A stretch of DNA of 64,000 nt from Sphingobacterium hotanense (GCF_008274825.1 NZ_CP030848.1:3471618-3535617); one strand, 5' to 3'; numbered from the stretch's first letter, positions 34,600 through 44,657 are shown. The notes: a model not told the origin generated them from the letters alone. A program made the numbers and translations.

Positions 34600-36615
34600 T
34601 TACCAGCCTGGATTTTGAACTAAGTTTCTATTTTGAAGCAAGGTATTGGTCTCAATTGGCATCAAATAATCTTTCATTGAAAACCTCGGCTGCACAAGAA
34701 CCTTCAAGGTGAAGAAATCTTTTTTATTCTCGCCTTCTTTATTCCAACCCATAATTGGTTTGTTATAAACTAATTCGCCAATTAACCATCGACGAACATC
34801 GTAGTAGTAATGGCCTTCAAACGCTAATTCATTGATGCGTTCCTGCTGCACAATCTTTCTTAAGCCTGCTTGACTTTCAGGCTTAGATTTAAATGCTGGA
34901 GAAGCATATTTCGCCCAACTCACAACCACACCTTCCATTCCAGAACGTTGTCGAATCTGATCTAAATAGTAGTAAGCATTATTACCTCTAGAATCCGTCT
35001 TGCCCGGGCCACCTGCTTCGTTTAATGATTCGGCTAATAGCAAATACAAATCGGCTAAACGAATAATTGGAAAGGAATAACGTTCATAAACCAATTCAAC
35101 GCGCGTTGCAGTATAGGTTGTTTTTAAATGGGTCAGCTTTTTTGCTAAATAACCAGACAGGGGATAATAGCCATAAGTCTCTCCATATTTAAATCCGCTA
35201 CCCATATGTCTCATAAAGTTTGGAAAAGCAGGGTTTGACAATTGCTGCGAACGACCTTCCCAAATTCCGCCGTCGAATCCCACCGATGCGTAGAAGCGTA
35301 AAGAGCGGTGGTGATGAAGTAATGCGGTCTCCTGTCCACTTTTTATGAAGTACTTCGTATGATTTTCATCTGGTAGCTGCGTTGTATATCTATTCTGATA
35401 CCACCCGTTCGTTTCCCATTCCTGGTCCTCTTCAATCGGAACGCCATTGGAAGAATAAAATGATTCAACGATATTCAACGTCGGAGAGTGGCGTTGTCCA
35501 ATATCGGGAGCACCGGAGCCTGCAATATTCTCCCACTCTGAATTACTGAGCATACTGGAAAAACGTTGAAGCTGTCTTGTTGCCTCATTGGTTGCCCAGA
35601 TAAGCTCTGGATTCCATGGTGAAGTAACAGCTTGTCTTAAGCTTACCATCGCCTTCGTCTCTGGACTGATATTGGTCGTATTTACATCCGGGATGGCACC
35701 GGCGCCAGCATCTGCAGTAATCAATAAATGGTTTCCGTCTTCCTCCGCAGAACGAACAGCCTCATCACAAGCCAACAATGCCCGCTCCCATCTTTGCTTA
35801 CTATCACCGACCGGAAATAGATCAATACCTCGTTTATCTTTAAATCCTGTATAATAATTATTGTTATTAAAAATTGGACTAGCTGCTAGGACTAGTGTCT
35901 TTGCTTTAATTGAGCGTGCAATAGTCTTCGTGAAACGTCCGTATTCCGTAGAGGGGTCCAATTCAGCCGTTGTTGGCAATGCTTCGATCGCTTCATCCAA
36001 TAGGTTGACAATGTAGTCTGTCACTTTATCAACCGGTTCGCGATGGAAATCAAGTTCCTCCCCCTTCGCTGCGATAGGAATAACCTTATCAACAATGGGT
36101 ATCGGTCCGTAAAGTTGGAACAAATAGAAATTGAGGTAGGCCTTAATCGTTTTGACTTCAGCAATCCATTTGGCGCGTTCCATCTCATCCATGTCTCTTG
36201 GACCGCCATCCTCTAGTTTGATATGTTCTAAGAAGACATTACAGTTGCGGATTCCTTGCCAAATGTTTCGGCTCGCTCCATTCTTACCATCCCAGAAATT
36301 CATATATGGACGTACTGCGTTATTACCGTTGAAGAATAGTAAAACAGTATTCGGGACGTTTGCCGGATTACCACCCGGCATATTCCGAGGATCCGAGACA
36401 ACATCACCTCCAGCTGTAAGTCCTAAGGTATTATCCGGATTAGCAACATTTGGAAGAGCCGAGTAACAGGTGAAAAGATATTTCTCGGCGTTAAAGCGAT
36501 CTTTGAACGCGTCCTCCAGCACCGGTTTGTCGTCTGGTAAAATATCTAGATATTTATTACATCCTGAGAGTGCCATGATAAGGACACCCATTGATATAAA
36601 AATTATACGCTTCAT
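34600..36615 (-). CDS. SusD/RagB-type substrate-binding lipoprotein
   Basis: About 671 residues from the ATG at 36615 (MKRIIFISMGVLIMALSGC, lipobox at Cys); upstream ATGs at 36633 and 36639 would precede the signal peptide. The mature start NKYLDILPDDKPV and the block YYDVRRWLIGE, then LMPIETN...NPGW, are SusD marks. It is longer than the average SusD (about 500-550), owing to extended loops in the middle. The partner SusC ends at 36652, 37 bases upstream. It binds the imported oligomer at the cell surface. Confidence 0.9.
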   Translation of the reverse strand: MKRIIFISMGVLIMALSGCNKYLDILPDDKPVLEDAFKDRFNAEKYLFTCYSALPNVANPDNTLGLTAGGDVVSDPRNMPGGNPANVPNTVLLFFNGNNAVRPYMNFWDGKNGASRNIWQGIRNCNVFLEHIKLEDGGPRDMDEMERAKWIAEVKTIKAYLNFYLFQLYGPIPIVDKVIPIAAKGEELDFHREPVDKVTDYIVNLLDEAIEALPTTAELDPSTEYGRFTKTIARSIKAKTLVLAASPIFNNNNYYTGFKDKRGIDLFPVGDSKQRWERALLACDEAVRSAEEDGNHLLITADAGAGAIPDVNTTNISPETKAMVSLRQAVTSPWNPELIWATNEATRQLQRFSSMLSNSEWENIAGSGAPDIGQRHSPTLNIVESFYSSNGVPIEEDQEWETNGWYQNRYTTQLPDENHTKYFIKSGQETALLHHHRSLRFYASVGFDGGIWEGRSQQLSNPAFPNFMRHMGSGFKYGETYGYYPLSGYLAKKLTHLKTTYTATRVELVYERYSFPIIRLADLYLLLAESLNEAGGPGKTDSRGNNAYYYLDQIRQRSGMEGVVVSWAKYASPAFKSKPESQAGLRKIVQQERINELAFEGHYYYDVRRWLIGELVYNKPIMGWNKEGENKKDFFTLKVLVQPRFSMKDYLMPIETNTLLQNRNLVQNPGW

Positions 36616-36651
36616 ATCTTTATGATTAATCATTAACATTTCGATTCCAGA

Positions 36652-39600
36652 TTAGAAATTAACCTGCATACCTAAATTGAACACTTTTTGCAGTGGATAA
36701 GCCAAGCCATTCCCACGCATTTCCGGATCCCATAATTTGAAATCGGAAAGCGTAAAGAGGTTTGTTCCGCTTGCATAGATACGAGGACTAATTCCTCGGA
36801 ATTCCTTGAACTTATACCCCATTTCAACGGATTTCAATCGAATAAAACTTGCAGAACGCATCCAGTAGTTACTACGAACAAAATTGTTCGCATTGCCCAC
36901 CGCGCTATTTCCAGCCTCTGGTGATAATCGTGGCCAGTGAGCGTATAGGTCTCTATTCGTTTCTGTCCATAAACTTTCTTTGATGAAGTTCAGCATCGCT
37001 CTGTTCCCTCTCCTTTCAACTCCCTTTTCTACTAGAGTTACATTGACAAATGGTGCCATTTTATTTGCATCCAAGAAAAAAGAGAAACGCGAGGAGCCTT
37101 GAACGAAAACAGAAACATCAAAATTCTTATAACCAAATGACCCTCCGATACCATATTGAATTTCGGGATTGGTAGGGTAGCCAATCGGTACGATATCGAA
37201 AGTATTGATCACGCCATCGCCATTGATATCACGGTACTTAATATCGCCTGCCTGATACACAACCGAATTCCCGTTAACCATTTGAACCGGTGAGTTCAAC
37301 ACTTCGTTATCATCGATAAATAGACGCTCCGCAACATAGCCCTGTGACTGTCCCACTTTCCGGCCCACAACAGATTTCCATGGAGCGAAGCCTGAATAGT
37401 CTAGCTCATCATAGACTGTGATCTTAGATGTACCATAGGTAAAATTACCCCGAACGATATACCACATTCCGTTGGCTAGAGACTTGTTATAGTTTAAAGT
37501 CAAGTCAAGACCTTTTCCTTTCGCTTCACCGTAGTTTGTTTTAACGCTTGAAGTCAATCCTACAACAGATGGAATATCCTGTCGTTCTTGTACAATATTC
37601 GTCCGGTTCTCTAAGTAAACCTCAGCAATCAAGGATAGATCATCATTTAGAAAACCCAGCTCCACCGCTAAGTTTGTTTTATAAGAAACCTCCCAAGTAA
37701 TGTTTGGATTCGCATAGCGTAAAATATCAATGGTCGGTCTGGTGAAGGTCGAGTTTACATTATTTCCGAAATATCCAGCCTGCGGCCCGTTCAGATTGAT
37801 ATTCGAGGTAAAGAAAAAGCGATCGATATCATCAACAATAATGTCATTTCCGACTAGACCGTATGTACCGCGTAGTCTGAGCTTAGAAAACGTAGGTTTT
37901 AGGCTTTCAAAAAATGGCTCGTCAGACACTTGCCAGCCCAACCCTACTGACGGGAAGAAACCCCAACGAAACCTTGGATCGAATCGTTCGGAACCGTTGA
38001 GTCCAAAGTTTAATTCCGCGAAGTACTTATTAGAATAACCGTATGTAAATCTTCCGGCTAACGAAACGTTACGCGAAGGCAACGAAGAGTCTAAGTTCTG
38101 CGGACTGCCATCCAATCGATCTTTGATAGACCCCACTAATAAACCTCCTAAGTCATGTGTCCCGAAACGACGATTATACAACACCGCACCTTCGGCATAA
38201 CCCCTAGCTTCCACAAACTTGTTACCTGCGGTATAATCAATATGGTCTGAGCCTTTTTCAGGATTTAATACTGATAACTGATAAGGATATGCATTAGTCG
38301 GATCATATGTCCCTTTGATATACTGATAATAGAACGGATTATAGCTACGCTGAATATTGAATCCCGAATATCGCGTAATACTTCCTATAAAGCGAGCTTT
38401 TAAGCCCGGCGTGATGGACTCTAAGTTCTGATGCAATTCTAACTGAGTCAATAACGTACTATTTCTTACATCCTCATAGCCTTTCATGATATCCGCATAT
38501 GGGTTGATATAGCCTGGTTCTCCATTTCCGTAATCATCTCCAGAGTAGTTACCGAACAAAATACGGTCAACAAATTCCGTGGCGTGGTCAGGTTGATAAT
38601 ATGCTGGGAATAATACAGGATTGGCTAATAAAGTCTTGCCGTAGGTGTTTGCTCCTCCACTGCCAGACTCACCGATAGGACCTGTATAATCGTCGAAAGT
38701 CGCACTCAAACGAACCTTCGCTTCCAAGGTTTTATGGAGAAACAAGTTCACGTTCGAACGAACTGAATACTTCTTTAGATTGATATTGGAGTTGAATGGA
38801 TTCTTCTCATCAACTTTCAATATACCGTTATCTTGAGAAAAAGAGCCTGCTAAATAATAGGTCGCGGCATTTCCACCCCCCGTCAAGTTTATGTTCGTAC
38901 GATGGTTTAAGGAATGGTCTCTGGTTAACATTTCTTTCCAATCGACCGCGGGATACACATTGGGATTGCGGTTTGGATCTTTAGTAAAGTTGATCTTACT
39001 TTGCGGATAGACCAATTCGCCAAAGCGCGTCATCTGTGCGATATTGGCATACTCCATATAACTAACCGGATCTGCTAAATCAACTTTGGTAGTCGGAGTG
39101 GATACGGAAGATTCATGTCTGAAAGAAACTTTTACATTTCCCTTCTCCCCTTCTTTGGTTGTCACTAACACCACCCCATTTGCACCGCGCGCTCCATAGA
39201 GCGCTGTTGCCGACGCATCTTTCAGAATAGAGAAACTTGCGATATCGTCGGGGTTTAATCGAGCTAGATCCCTTGATGACATCTCAATATTATCGATCAA
39301 TATTAAGGGAGCTGTTAAACCACTACCGAATGAAGTCACACTTCGCACAAAGAATTGCGCATCTTCCTCTCCTGGAGCTCCAGTTGATTGATACGCAACT
39401 AAACCCGCCATGCGACCAGCCAATGCTGTTGTTAAGTTACTCGCCGGAGTTCTCAGATCCCTGACATTTACCGTCGTAATCGACGAAACAATACTTTCTT
39501 TCGCTTGTCTACCGAAAGCAACAACTACTGTCTCTTCCAGCTCACGATTATCTTTCGAGAGCCGAATATTGATAACCTTTGCACTGCCCACCAAGATACG

Positions 39601-40200
39601 CTGAGTCGAATAACCGACCATTGAGAAGATCAACGAGTCGCCTTCATTTACCGCTAATTCGTAGACACCATCACCATCGGTACGAGTGCCGACTGCTGTT
39701 CCTTTCACAAAAACACTTACACCCGCCATCGCTGAATCATCAATGGCATCCGTAACTTTACCTGTCACCATGTTCTGTTGTCGCACCGGCTGTATTGGCA
39801 CTCCTTCCCTAACAGGTACTGAAGCGACATTTTTCGAGGCAACGCGTGCCTGTGGTTTTATTACAATGGTATTGCCTTGAAGCAACCACTCTGCGGATTT
39901 ATCTTGCAGCAACTTGCGCATAGTCCCCTCTATTGGCAAGTCTTTAATGTCCGCATGAATCTTCATATCAGCCAATACTTTGCTCTTGATGAAGAATTCA
40001 TATTTTGTTTGTTGTTGAATAGTCTTCATCACTTTCAGCAATGAAATACCATCAGCTTTCAATGTCACGTTCTGCGCCATACCATCGGCCATAACCGTCG
40101 TGATATTGAGCAGTATGAGTACAACGATCCATTTCATAATTAGGGAACATCGGTTTATAGAAGACCAGTGCCGGTCTTCCAGATTTTTTTTAAAATTCAT
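36652..40200 (-). CDS. SusC-type TonB-dependent transducer with N-terminal STN domain
   Basis: 1182 residues. The N-terminus is a short cytoplasmic lead, then a signal segment (MKWIVVLILLNITTVMA). Residues about 44-95 form an STN (secretin/TonB short N-terminal) domain (VTLKADGISLLKVMKTIQQQTKYEFFIKS...LQGNTIVIKP), the part that touches FecR. A carboxypeptidase-like domain follows (VTGKVTDAIDDSAMAGVSVFV), then the plug (ETVVVAFGRQAKESIVSSITT, GRMAGLVAYQSTGAPGEEDAQFFVRG-like, LILIDNIEM) and a barrel ending LGMQVNF. The STN domain means this transporter both imports and signals. FecR lies 175 bases upstream and the sigma factor downstream of the operon. Confidence 0.92.
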   Translation of the reverse strand: MNFKKNLEDRHWSSINRCSLIMKWIVVLILLNITTVMADGMAQNVTLKADGISLLKVMKTIQQQTKYEFFIKSKVLADMKIHADIKDLPIEGTMRKLLQDKSAEWLLQGNTIVIKPQARVASKNVASVPVREGVPIQPVRQQNMVTGKVTDAIDDSAMAGVSVFVKGTAVGTRTDGDGVYELAVNEGDSLIFSMVGYSTQRILVGSAKVINIRLSKDNRELEETVVVAFGRQAKESIVSSITTVNVRDLRTPASNLTTALAGRMAGLVAYQSTGAPGEEDAQFFVRSVTSFGSGLTAPLILIDNIEMSSRDLARLNPDDIASFSILKDASATALYGARGANGVVLVTTKEGEKGNVKVSFRHESSVSTPTTKVDLADPVSYMEYANIAQMTRFGELVYPQSKINFTKDPNRNPNVYPAVDWKEMLTRDHSLNHRTNINLTGGGNAATYYLAGSFSQDNGILKVDEKNPFNSNINLKKYSVRSNVNLFLHKTLEAKVRLSATFDDYTGPIGESGSGGANTYGKTLLANPVLFPAYYQPDHATEFVDRILFGNYSGDDYGNGEPGYINPYADIMKGYEDVRNSTLLTQLELHQNLESITPGLKARFIGSITRYSGFNIQRSYNPFYYQYIKGTYDPTNAYPYQLSVLNPEKGSDHIDYTAGNKFVEARGYAEGAVLYNRRFGTHDLGGLLVGSIKDRLDGSPQNLDSSLPSRNVSLAGRFTYGYSNKYFAELNFGLNGSERFDPRFRWGFFPSVGLGWQVSDEPFFESLKPTFSKLRLRGTYGLVGNDIIVDDIDRFFFTSNINLNGPQAGYFGNNVNSTFTRPTIDILRYANPNITWEVSYKTNLAVELGFLNDDLSLIAEVYLENRTNIVQERQDIPSVVGLTSSVKTNYGEAKGKGLDLTLNYNKSLANGMWYIVRGNFTYGTSKITVYDELDYSGFAPWKSVVGRKVGQSQGYVAERLFIDDNEVLNSPVQMVNGNSVVYQAGDIKYRDINGDGVINTFDIVPIGYPTNPEIQYGIGGSFGYKNFDVSVFVQGSSRFSFFLDANKMAPFVNVTLVEKGVERRGNRAMLNFIKESLWTETNRDLYAHWPRLSPEAGNSAVGNANNFVRSNYWMRSASFIRLKSVEMGYKFKEFRGISPRIYASGTNLFTLSDFKLWDPEMRGNGLAYPLQKVFNLGMQVNF

Positions 40201-40374
40201 ACATTTGTACTGATTAGATCATATTGTAATTATTAAATTCAAAATTTTCTCTTAGCCGAGAGATTGTAATGCGATAGACATCTAAAGAATTGGCGGGCAG
40301 TGTTGGAGCACTGTCCGTTTCCTTATTATCTATCCTTTCCTTAATAGTTCCGTTTCCTCATTCCTTATTCCTGT

Positions 40375-41568
40375 TTAGTTAAAAATTGATAGTTTGTTCC
40401 TTTCCCCTATGCGTTCGAGTTTAAACTTAAACCCGCTGCCTTCAATTATCTTTAGCACCTCCTTTAAATTCTTTCCACGGCTAATACTTGCGTAGAGATA
40501 TGTTCGCTTAACGCGATCATCAATTTCAAAATCGAAATCGTACCATCTACTAAGTATTCTCATCGCTTCGCCCAACTCCACTTCTTCAAATACAAATTGA
40601 TTATCCTTCCAAGCGACGTATTGACCTATATCCACCTGCTTTTTATGTAGACCTCGTTGATCAATAAATCCCTGTTCACCCGCTTTTAGAGGCAGTATCT
40701 TCCCCGCTGCGTGCAACACGACAGATCCTTCCACCAGCGTCGTACGATTCTCATATTGCTCGTCAGCATATGCTTTTAAATTAAACTGAGTTCCAGTCAC
40801 TTCCACCACTTGTTCAGACGTTTTGATTTTAAATGGGATCTTTTTCCCGCCGACAATCTTACTTTCTACATCGAAATATGCCTCACCGTCCAATTCTACG
40901 ACGCGTTCTTTTCCTCGCATCGTTAATGGATAGGTCAATTTAGAGTCTGCATTTAACCATACCTTTGTCCCATCCGACAAGGTTATCTGATACTGGCCGC
41001 CTCTCGGCGTAGAAATCGTCGCGTAGCTATCCTCATCATTGTTCAGATCTTGAATCAATGTGCCATCCGCATAAGCGAGTTCATCCCCCATAACGACAGC
41101 GTCCTGATTCTCATTTAATTCAATTACGCGACCATCTGCCAACGTGATTTTGGCTTTATTGCCGCCTGGCGCTAAATCACTAATCGAAATAGCTTTTGTC
41201 TGATTGATTTGACTTCTGTATAATATCAAACCAATTCCTAGTACTGAAATCAGTAGCGCAGCACACGATAAATACCATCCCCAATTTGTTTTCTTCCGCG
41301 GAGGATGTTCACCTTCTGCATCGCGCACTTTTGCTAAGGTCTTTTCCTCGAATTTCATCAGCCAGTCTGATTTTGAATGATCAGATTTAATGGCCAGTCT
41401 ATTTTTCAATTCTGATAATAAAAGTTCCTCATCCTCTACTTTCTTCAAAAGATCCGAAAACAAAGGATCGGAAGCCCCCCAGCTCTCAAGCATGCGTAGC
41501 TCTTGCTCAGTGATGGTTCCTTCCATCCGCTTTCTTATTAAAGACACTATCTCAGCGTTGCTATTCAT
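40375..41568 (-). CDS. FecR-family anti-sigma factor
   Basis: 397 residues. An N-terminal cytoplasmic anti-sigma part (residues 1-90, ITEQELRMLESWGASDP) is followed by one transmembrane helix (WYLSCAALLISVLGIGLILY, about 97-116), a periplasmic FecR domain (ISTPRGGQYQITLSDGTKVWLNADSKLTYP, then VVELDGEAYFDV) and a C-terminal STN-like DUF4974 domain (FEEVELGEAMRILSRWYDFDFEI). It relays the state of the STN-SusC to an ECF sigma factor. The usual upstream sigma gene is missing: the next 240 bases hold no gene. The ECF sigma at 30669-31271 is the only candidate partner in the window. Confidence 0.92.
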   Translation of the reverse strand: MNSNAEIVSLIRKRMEGTITEQELRMLESWGASDPLFSDLLKKVEDEELLLSELKNRLAIKSDHSKSDWLMKFEEKTLAKVRDAEGEHPPRKKTNWGWYLSCAALLISVLGIGLILYRSQINQTKAISISDLAPGGNKAKITLADGRVIELNENQDAVVMGDELAYADGTLIQDLNNDEDSYATISTPRGGQYQITLSDGTKVWLNADSKLTYPLTMRGKERVVELDGEAYFDVESKIVGGKKIPFKIKTSEQVVEVTGTQFNLKAYADEQYENRTTLVEGSVVLHAAGKILPLKAGEQGFIDQRGLHKKQVDIGQYVAWKDNQFVFEEVELGEAMRILSRWYDFDFEIDDRVKRTYLYASISRGKNLKEVLKIIEGSGFKFKLERIGERNKLSIFN

Positions 41569-41810
41569 GGTTATAGATGTTGGCTTGTTTTATTCGTCGA
41601 TCAGATCGACTGTTATTAATACGAACGACTCTGGAAAACCTTAGAAAAAAAGTTAAAAAAATTTATAACGAAGTAAAAAAGCATATGAATTACTATTGAA
41701 AAACCACCATAGCAAACACGAAAAGAGGGTTTTGAAGAGTTAAAAAATTTTAGACAGAACTTATTAAAGCGCCAAATGTTTATTATATAGTCACACTAAA
41801 AACGATAAAA

Positions 41811-42149
41811 ATGATTAGTTCAAAATTTCAATCCTGTATAGAAGCTTGTTTAGAATGCGTAGCAACATGTAACTTGTGTGCTACGGCATGTCTTAATGAA
41901 AAAGATGTGGACCATCTTCGGAAGTGTATTCAACTCGACCTTGAATGTGCAGCAATCTGTCAAGCCGCAGCTAATGTGCTAAGTTTAAACGGTCAGTTTA
42001 GTGCTGAAATTTGTAGACTTTGTGCAGATATCTGTAATGCCTGCGCCGAGGAATGTGAAAAACACGCAAAAATGGGCATGGATCACTGTAAAGAATGTGC
42101 TGAAGTATGCCGTAAATGTGCGCAGGAGTGCGAAAAGATGGCAGCGTAA
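41811..42149 (+). CDS. Cys-rich four-helix-bundle copper-storage-like protein
   Basis: 112 residues with 19 Cys, mostly as CxxC and CxxxC on predicted helices (CIEACLECVATCNLCATAC, then CRLCADICNACAEEC and CKECAEVCRKCAQEC). The pattern is that of the DUF326/Csp family, cytosolic or exported four-helix bundles that fill their core with Cu(I). There is no signal peptide, so this copy resembles the cytosolic Csp3 type. The gene stands alone, divergent from fecR. No copper-exporter gene is nearby. Confidence 0.9.
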   Translation: MISSKFQSCIEACLECVATCNLCATACLNEKDVDHLRKCIQLDLECAAICQAAANVLSLNGQFSAEICRLCADICNACAEECEKHAKMGMDHCKECAEVCRKCAQECEKMAA

Positions 42150-42276
42150 TAACAATTCATATTTTGTACAGCAGGGCGCTCGAAAGACGTCCCGCTGTAT
42201 TAATAAACTCGTTATTAGTAAGTGTATCAGCTAATCTATTATCTATAATAATAGATTTAAGGATGTATTCAGGTTT

Positions 42277-42825
42277 CTATTTCGTTGGCGAGTAATAAAG
42301 TATAATTGCTCCGTTGTTGAAAACTTTCGCCCTTTTGAGTTGAAAGACGGTCCGATTTTCTATATCCTCAAATAATGAGATTCCTGGTCCTGCAATAACC
42401 GGCTGGATACAAAGTTGTAGTTCATCGATTAAATTCAAGTTCATTAACTGAACTATCAAACTGCGGCTTCCAATCAGGATGTCTTTTCCTTCTTCCTTCA
42501 TTAGCTCATTAATTACTTCCACTAGTGGCTTAGTTGCAATTTCAGCAGTCTCCCAATTTGTCTTTTTGAGCGTTTGAGAAAAAACGATTTTTGGAATTTT
42601 GTCTATTGATTTAGCGAATTCGTTCAATTCTTGTTCATCGGATGGATGTAGTAGCATTGTCTGCCAATATTGCATCAATTCAAAAGTAATTCGTCCGTAA
42701 AGGATTTTGCCTGCATTTTCCAAAAGACTAGTATAGTGTTTATGCAACTCTTGGTCTGCAATTCCAGCAGTGTGGTCACAATTTCCGTCGATTGTGGTAT
42801 TGAATGCTGCGATAACTTTTCTCAT
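42277..42825 (-). CDS. RibD C-terminal / dihydrofolate reductase-like protein
   Basis: 182 residues. The start MRKVIAAFNTTIDG, the NADPH-site block ILYGRITFELMQYW, SKSIDKIPKIVFSQTL-like strand and the end GKDILIGSRSLIVQLMNLNLIDELQLCIQPVIAGPG are standard for the RibD_C family of stand-alone reductases. Such proteins are common single genes in Bacteroidota with unproven substrates; true DHFR activity is not implied. Cytoplasmic. Confidence 0.85.
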   Translation of the reverse strand: MRKVIAAFNTTIDGNCDHTAGIADQELHKHYTSLLENAGKILYGRITFELMQYWQTMLLHPSDEQELNEFAKSIDKIPKIVFSQTLKKTNWETAEIATKPLVEVINELMKEEGKDILIGSRSLIVQLMNLNLIDELQLCIQPVIAGPGISLFEDIENRTVFQLKRAKVFNNGAIILYYSPTK

Positions 42826-42992
42826 AATTTATTCTGTTGCTGTTAGGAGGTTAACAATTACAATGGACATTTATGTAGATGAAGTATAAACCTAATAATA
42901 AATATGTAGATGCTATTATTTAATATCCCTAGAGGCGGACAAAATGCACGATCTTTCAATATTTCCTTAACCAGCATATCCCAAAACCGATG

Positions 42993-43541
42993 TTATAGGG
43001 AGTTTGATTTTGGTACTTTAAAAAGTAGAACAATTGAATAAATCTGTAAAGCCGCTTGGACAACATTAATAATACCGACTATCGGATTCAATAATATGTT
43101 CATAATAATAGTTGGAATTCCAATTAACCCTAAAATCATAAAAACTAACAAAACATATTTTATCCAGTCATCACCTTTACTTACTAAGTAGCCAATACCA
43201 ATTAACATTCCTAACGTGAGTATTGCAACTTTAATTCCGAAACTATTGTTGAATATCGCAGGACTTAGAATTACATTAATTATACCTAATCCTGCTGATA
43301 AATAAATTAAATTAGCTGCTTTTTTGTGATTTGGATGGATTATTTTTGCATTTTCTTTATTCTTTTCAGATATCAAAGATGTTAATCTTTGCGTTTCTAA
43401 TTCGGTAAATTCTCTACCTCTTGATTTAAGAATTTCAAATGCTAATATATTCGCTTCAGGAACAAATCTATTTCCTTCCTTAATATATTCTTCTAGTTCT
43501 CTGTCAGTTTTAGTTTCTAAAACACTCTTTTTTACACTCAT
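42993..43541 (-). CDS. membrane protein of unknown function
   Basis: 182 residues. Residues 1-75 are charged and helical (KTDRELEEYIKEGNRFVPEANILAFEILKSRGREFTE). Four hydrophobic segments follow (LIYLSAGLGIINVILSP, KVAILTLGMLIGIGYLV, WIKYVLLVFMILGLIGIPTI, VGIINVVQAALQIYSIVLLF). I do not recognise a named family beyond general Bacteroidota membrane proteins with a cytoplasmic N-terminal helix pair. It has lower G+C than its neighbours and no operon partner. Confidence 0.65.
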   Translation of the reverse strand: MSVKKSVLETKTDRELEEYIKEGNRFVPEANILAFEILKSRGREFTELETQRLTSLISEKNKENAKIIHPNHKKAANLIYLSAGLGIINVILSPAIFNNSFGIKVAILTLGMLIGIGYLVSKGDDWIKYVLLVFMILGLIGIPTIIMNILLNPIVGIINVVQAALQIYSIVLLFKVPKSNSL

Positions 43542-43796
43542 AGATTGTTAATAACTGTCTATAACATACTGTTTAGCGAAGCTAACATACAAATATTTCA
43601 CCGATCAGGATCTATTAATGTACCTCGCCTTACAAATTCAAAGACAATATAATAATCTATATTTTAACGGGTTGACACAACATTAAATATCGTTATCCAT
43701 ATGGAGAAAACAATTATTATATGTAAATCGTTTTCTAGATATGGCTAGTTTAATTTACAATCCTCATTATTTGGCAATTCTAAAACCGATGAAGTA

Positions 43797-44225
43797 ATGA
43801 AAAATGTAGCTGAAAAAATGGGCCTCAAGGAAAAAGCGTGTGCATACTTTGCAAACGCTCCGAAAGAAGCTATCGAAAACATGCATCTTCCTGAAATAGA
43901 GATATCAAAAATATTAGAAGGAGAATTTGATTATATTCATTTTTTTGCAAAAACTCAGGCGGAACAGACAGAGCTGTTCCCAAAACTGAAAGCGCATTTA
44001 AAATTAGATGGAATGCTCTGGGTATCGTGGCCGAAAGGCGGACAGTTGAACAGCAACCTTACCCTACCAAAAGTTGTCAAAATAGGCTATGAATTCGGAT
44101 TGATAGAAAGCACTTGTTTGAGCATCAATAATGTTTGGTCCGCTTTAAAATTTACGCACCCCAAAAAAGGAAAAACCTATAATAATAGCCACGCAAAACT
44201 GAAATCAAGAACAACGAATCGCTAA
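43797..44225 (+). CDS. DUF3052-like protein
   Basis: 142 residues. The core EGEFDYIHFFAKTQAEQTELFPKLKAHLKLDGMLWVSWPKGG and the end VWSALKFTHPKK fit the DUF3052 family, small cytoplasmic proteins with a methyltransferase-like Rossmann strand but no known reaction. Family members usually begin with a short stretch like the one here (MGLKEKACAYFANAPKEA), so the start is probably correct or a few residues short. Function unknown. Confidence 0.75.
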   Translation: MKNVAEKMGLKEKACAYFANAPKEAIENMHLPEIEISKILEGEFDYIHFFAKTQAEQTELFPKLKAHLKLDGMLWVSWPKGGQLNSNLTLPKVVKIGYEFGLIESTCLSINNVWSALKFTHPKKGKTYNNSHAKLKSRTTNR

Positions 44226-44359
44226 CAAGAGATTCTAGAATGAGCCGCTTCAAATCCTTCATGTGTGGCAGGATTGCTTCAGCCCCACAGCCCCAAACTC
44301 AACCCTGAAGCTCCTACGGATCGAACCGCGGCTCGAATCTCCCACACCCGAACACAAAA

Positions 44360-44385
44360 AAAGCCCTAACTTTCGTTAGAGCTTT
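44360..44385 (-). terminator. intrinsic terminator of tRNA-Pro
   Basis: Minus strand AAAGCTCTAAC and GTTAGGGCTTT with a GAAA loop, followed by seven T; begins 9 bases past the tRNA's 3' end. Confidence 0.8.
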
Positions 44386-44393
44386 ATTTTCTG

Positions 44394-44467
44394 TCGGGGT
44401 GGCAGGATTCGAACCTACGACCTCCACATCCCAAATGTGGCGCGATACCGGGCTACGCTACACCCCG
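44394..44467 (-). tRNA. tRNA-Pro (anticodon TGG)
   Basis: 74 bases. Acceptor stem CGGGGTG pairs with CACCCCG, discriminator A. The anticodon stem-loop is CCACA-TTTGGGA-TGTGG with TGG as anticodon, and the T loop GTTCGAATCC is standard. CCA is not encoded. Upstream on the minus strand a promoter with -33 TTG (44525-44527) and -7 TATATTTG (44498-44505), 19 bases apart, fits the phylum consensus. Confidence 0.95.
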
Positions 44468-44497
44468 AAAAGGTATCACCTTTGTTTTTGTGTGGCA

Positions 44498-44527
44498 CAA
44501 ATATACGGCGAAAAATATATTTGTCAA
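44498..44527 (-). promoter_or_regulatory. promoter of tRNA-Pro
   Basis: Minus strand TTG (44525-44527), 19 bases, TATATTTG (44498-44505); the -7 element ends about 30 bases before the tRNA 5' end. Confidence 0.7.
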
Positions 44528-44649
44528 GATAAATTTTAAAAAACATGCTAAAACACTCATACAACGCACTTTACAGTTTTAGCAATCCTCGAAAAATAAT
44601 TTTTTAAAAATATTTTCACAATAACTTTCATATAATCAAGCTGTTTTCC

Positions 44650-44657
44650 TATCTTTG
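44650..44657 (+). promoter_or_regulatory. probable -7 promoter element of rplS
   Basis: TATCTTTG fits TAnnTTTG. It implies a leader of about 115 bases before the ATG at 44778, long enough for ribosomal-protein feedback control, although no known L19 leader fold was verified. Confidence 0.5.

Noticed and set aside
44226-44359. Possible tRNA fragment or att site beside tRNA-Pro
   Set aside because: No repeat of the tRNA 3' end and no integrase gene were found in the flanks.
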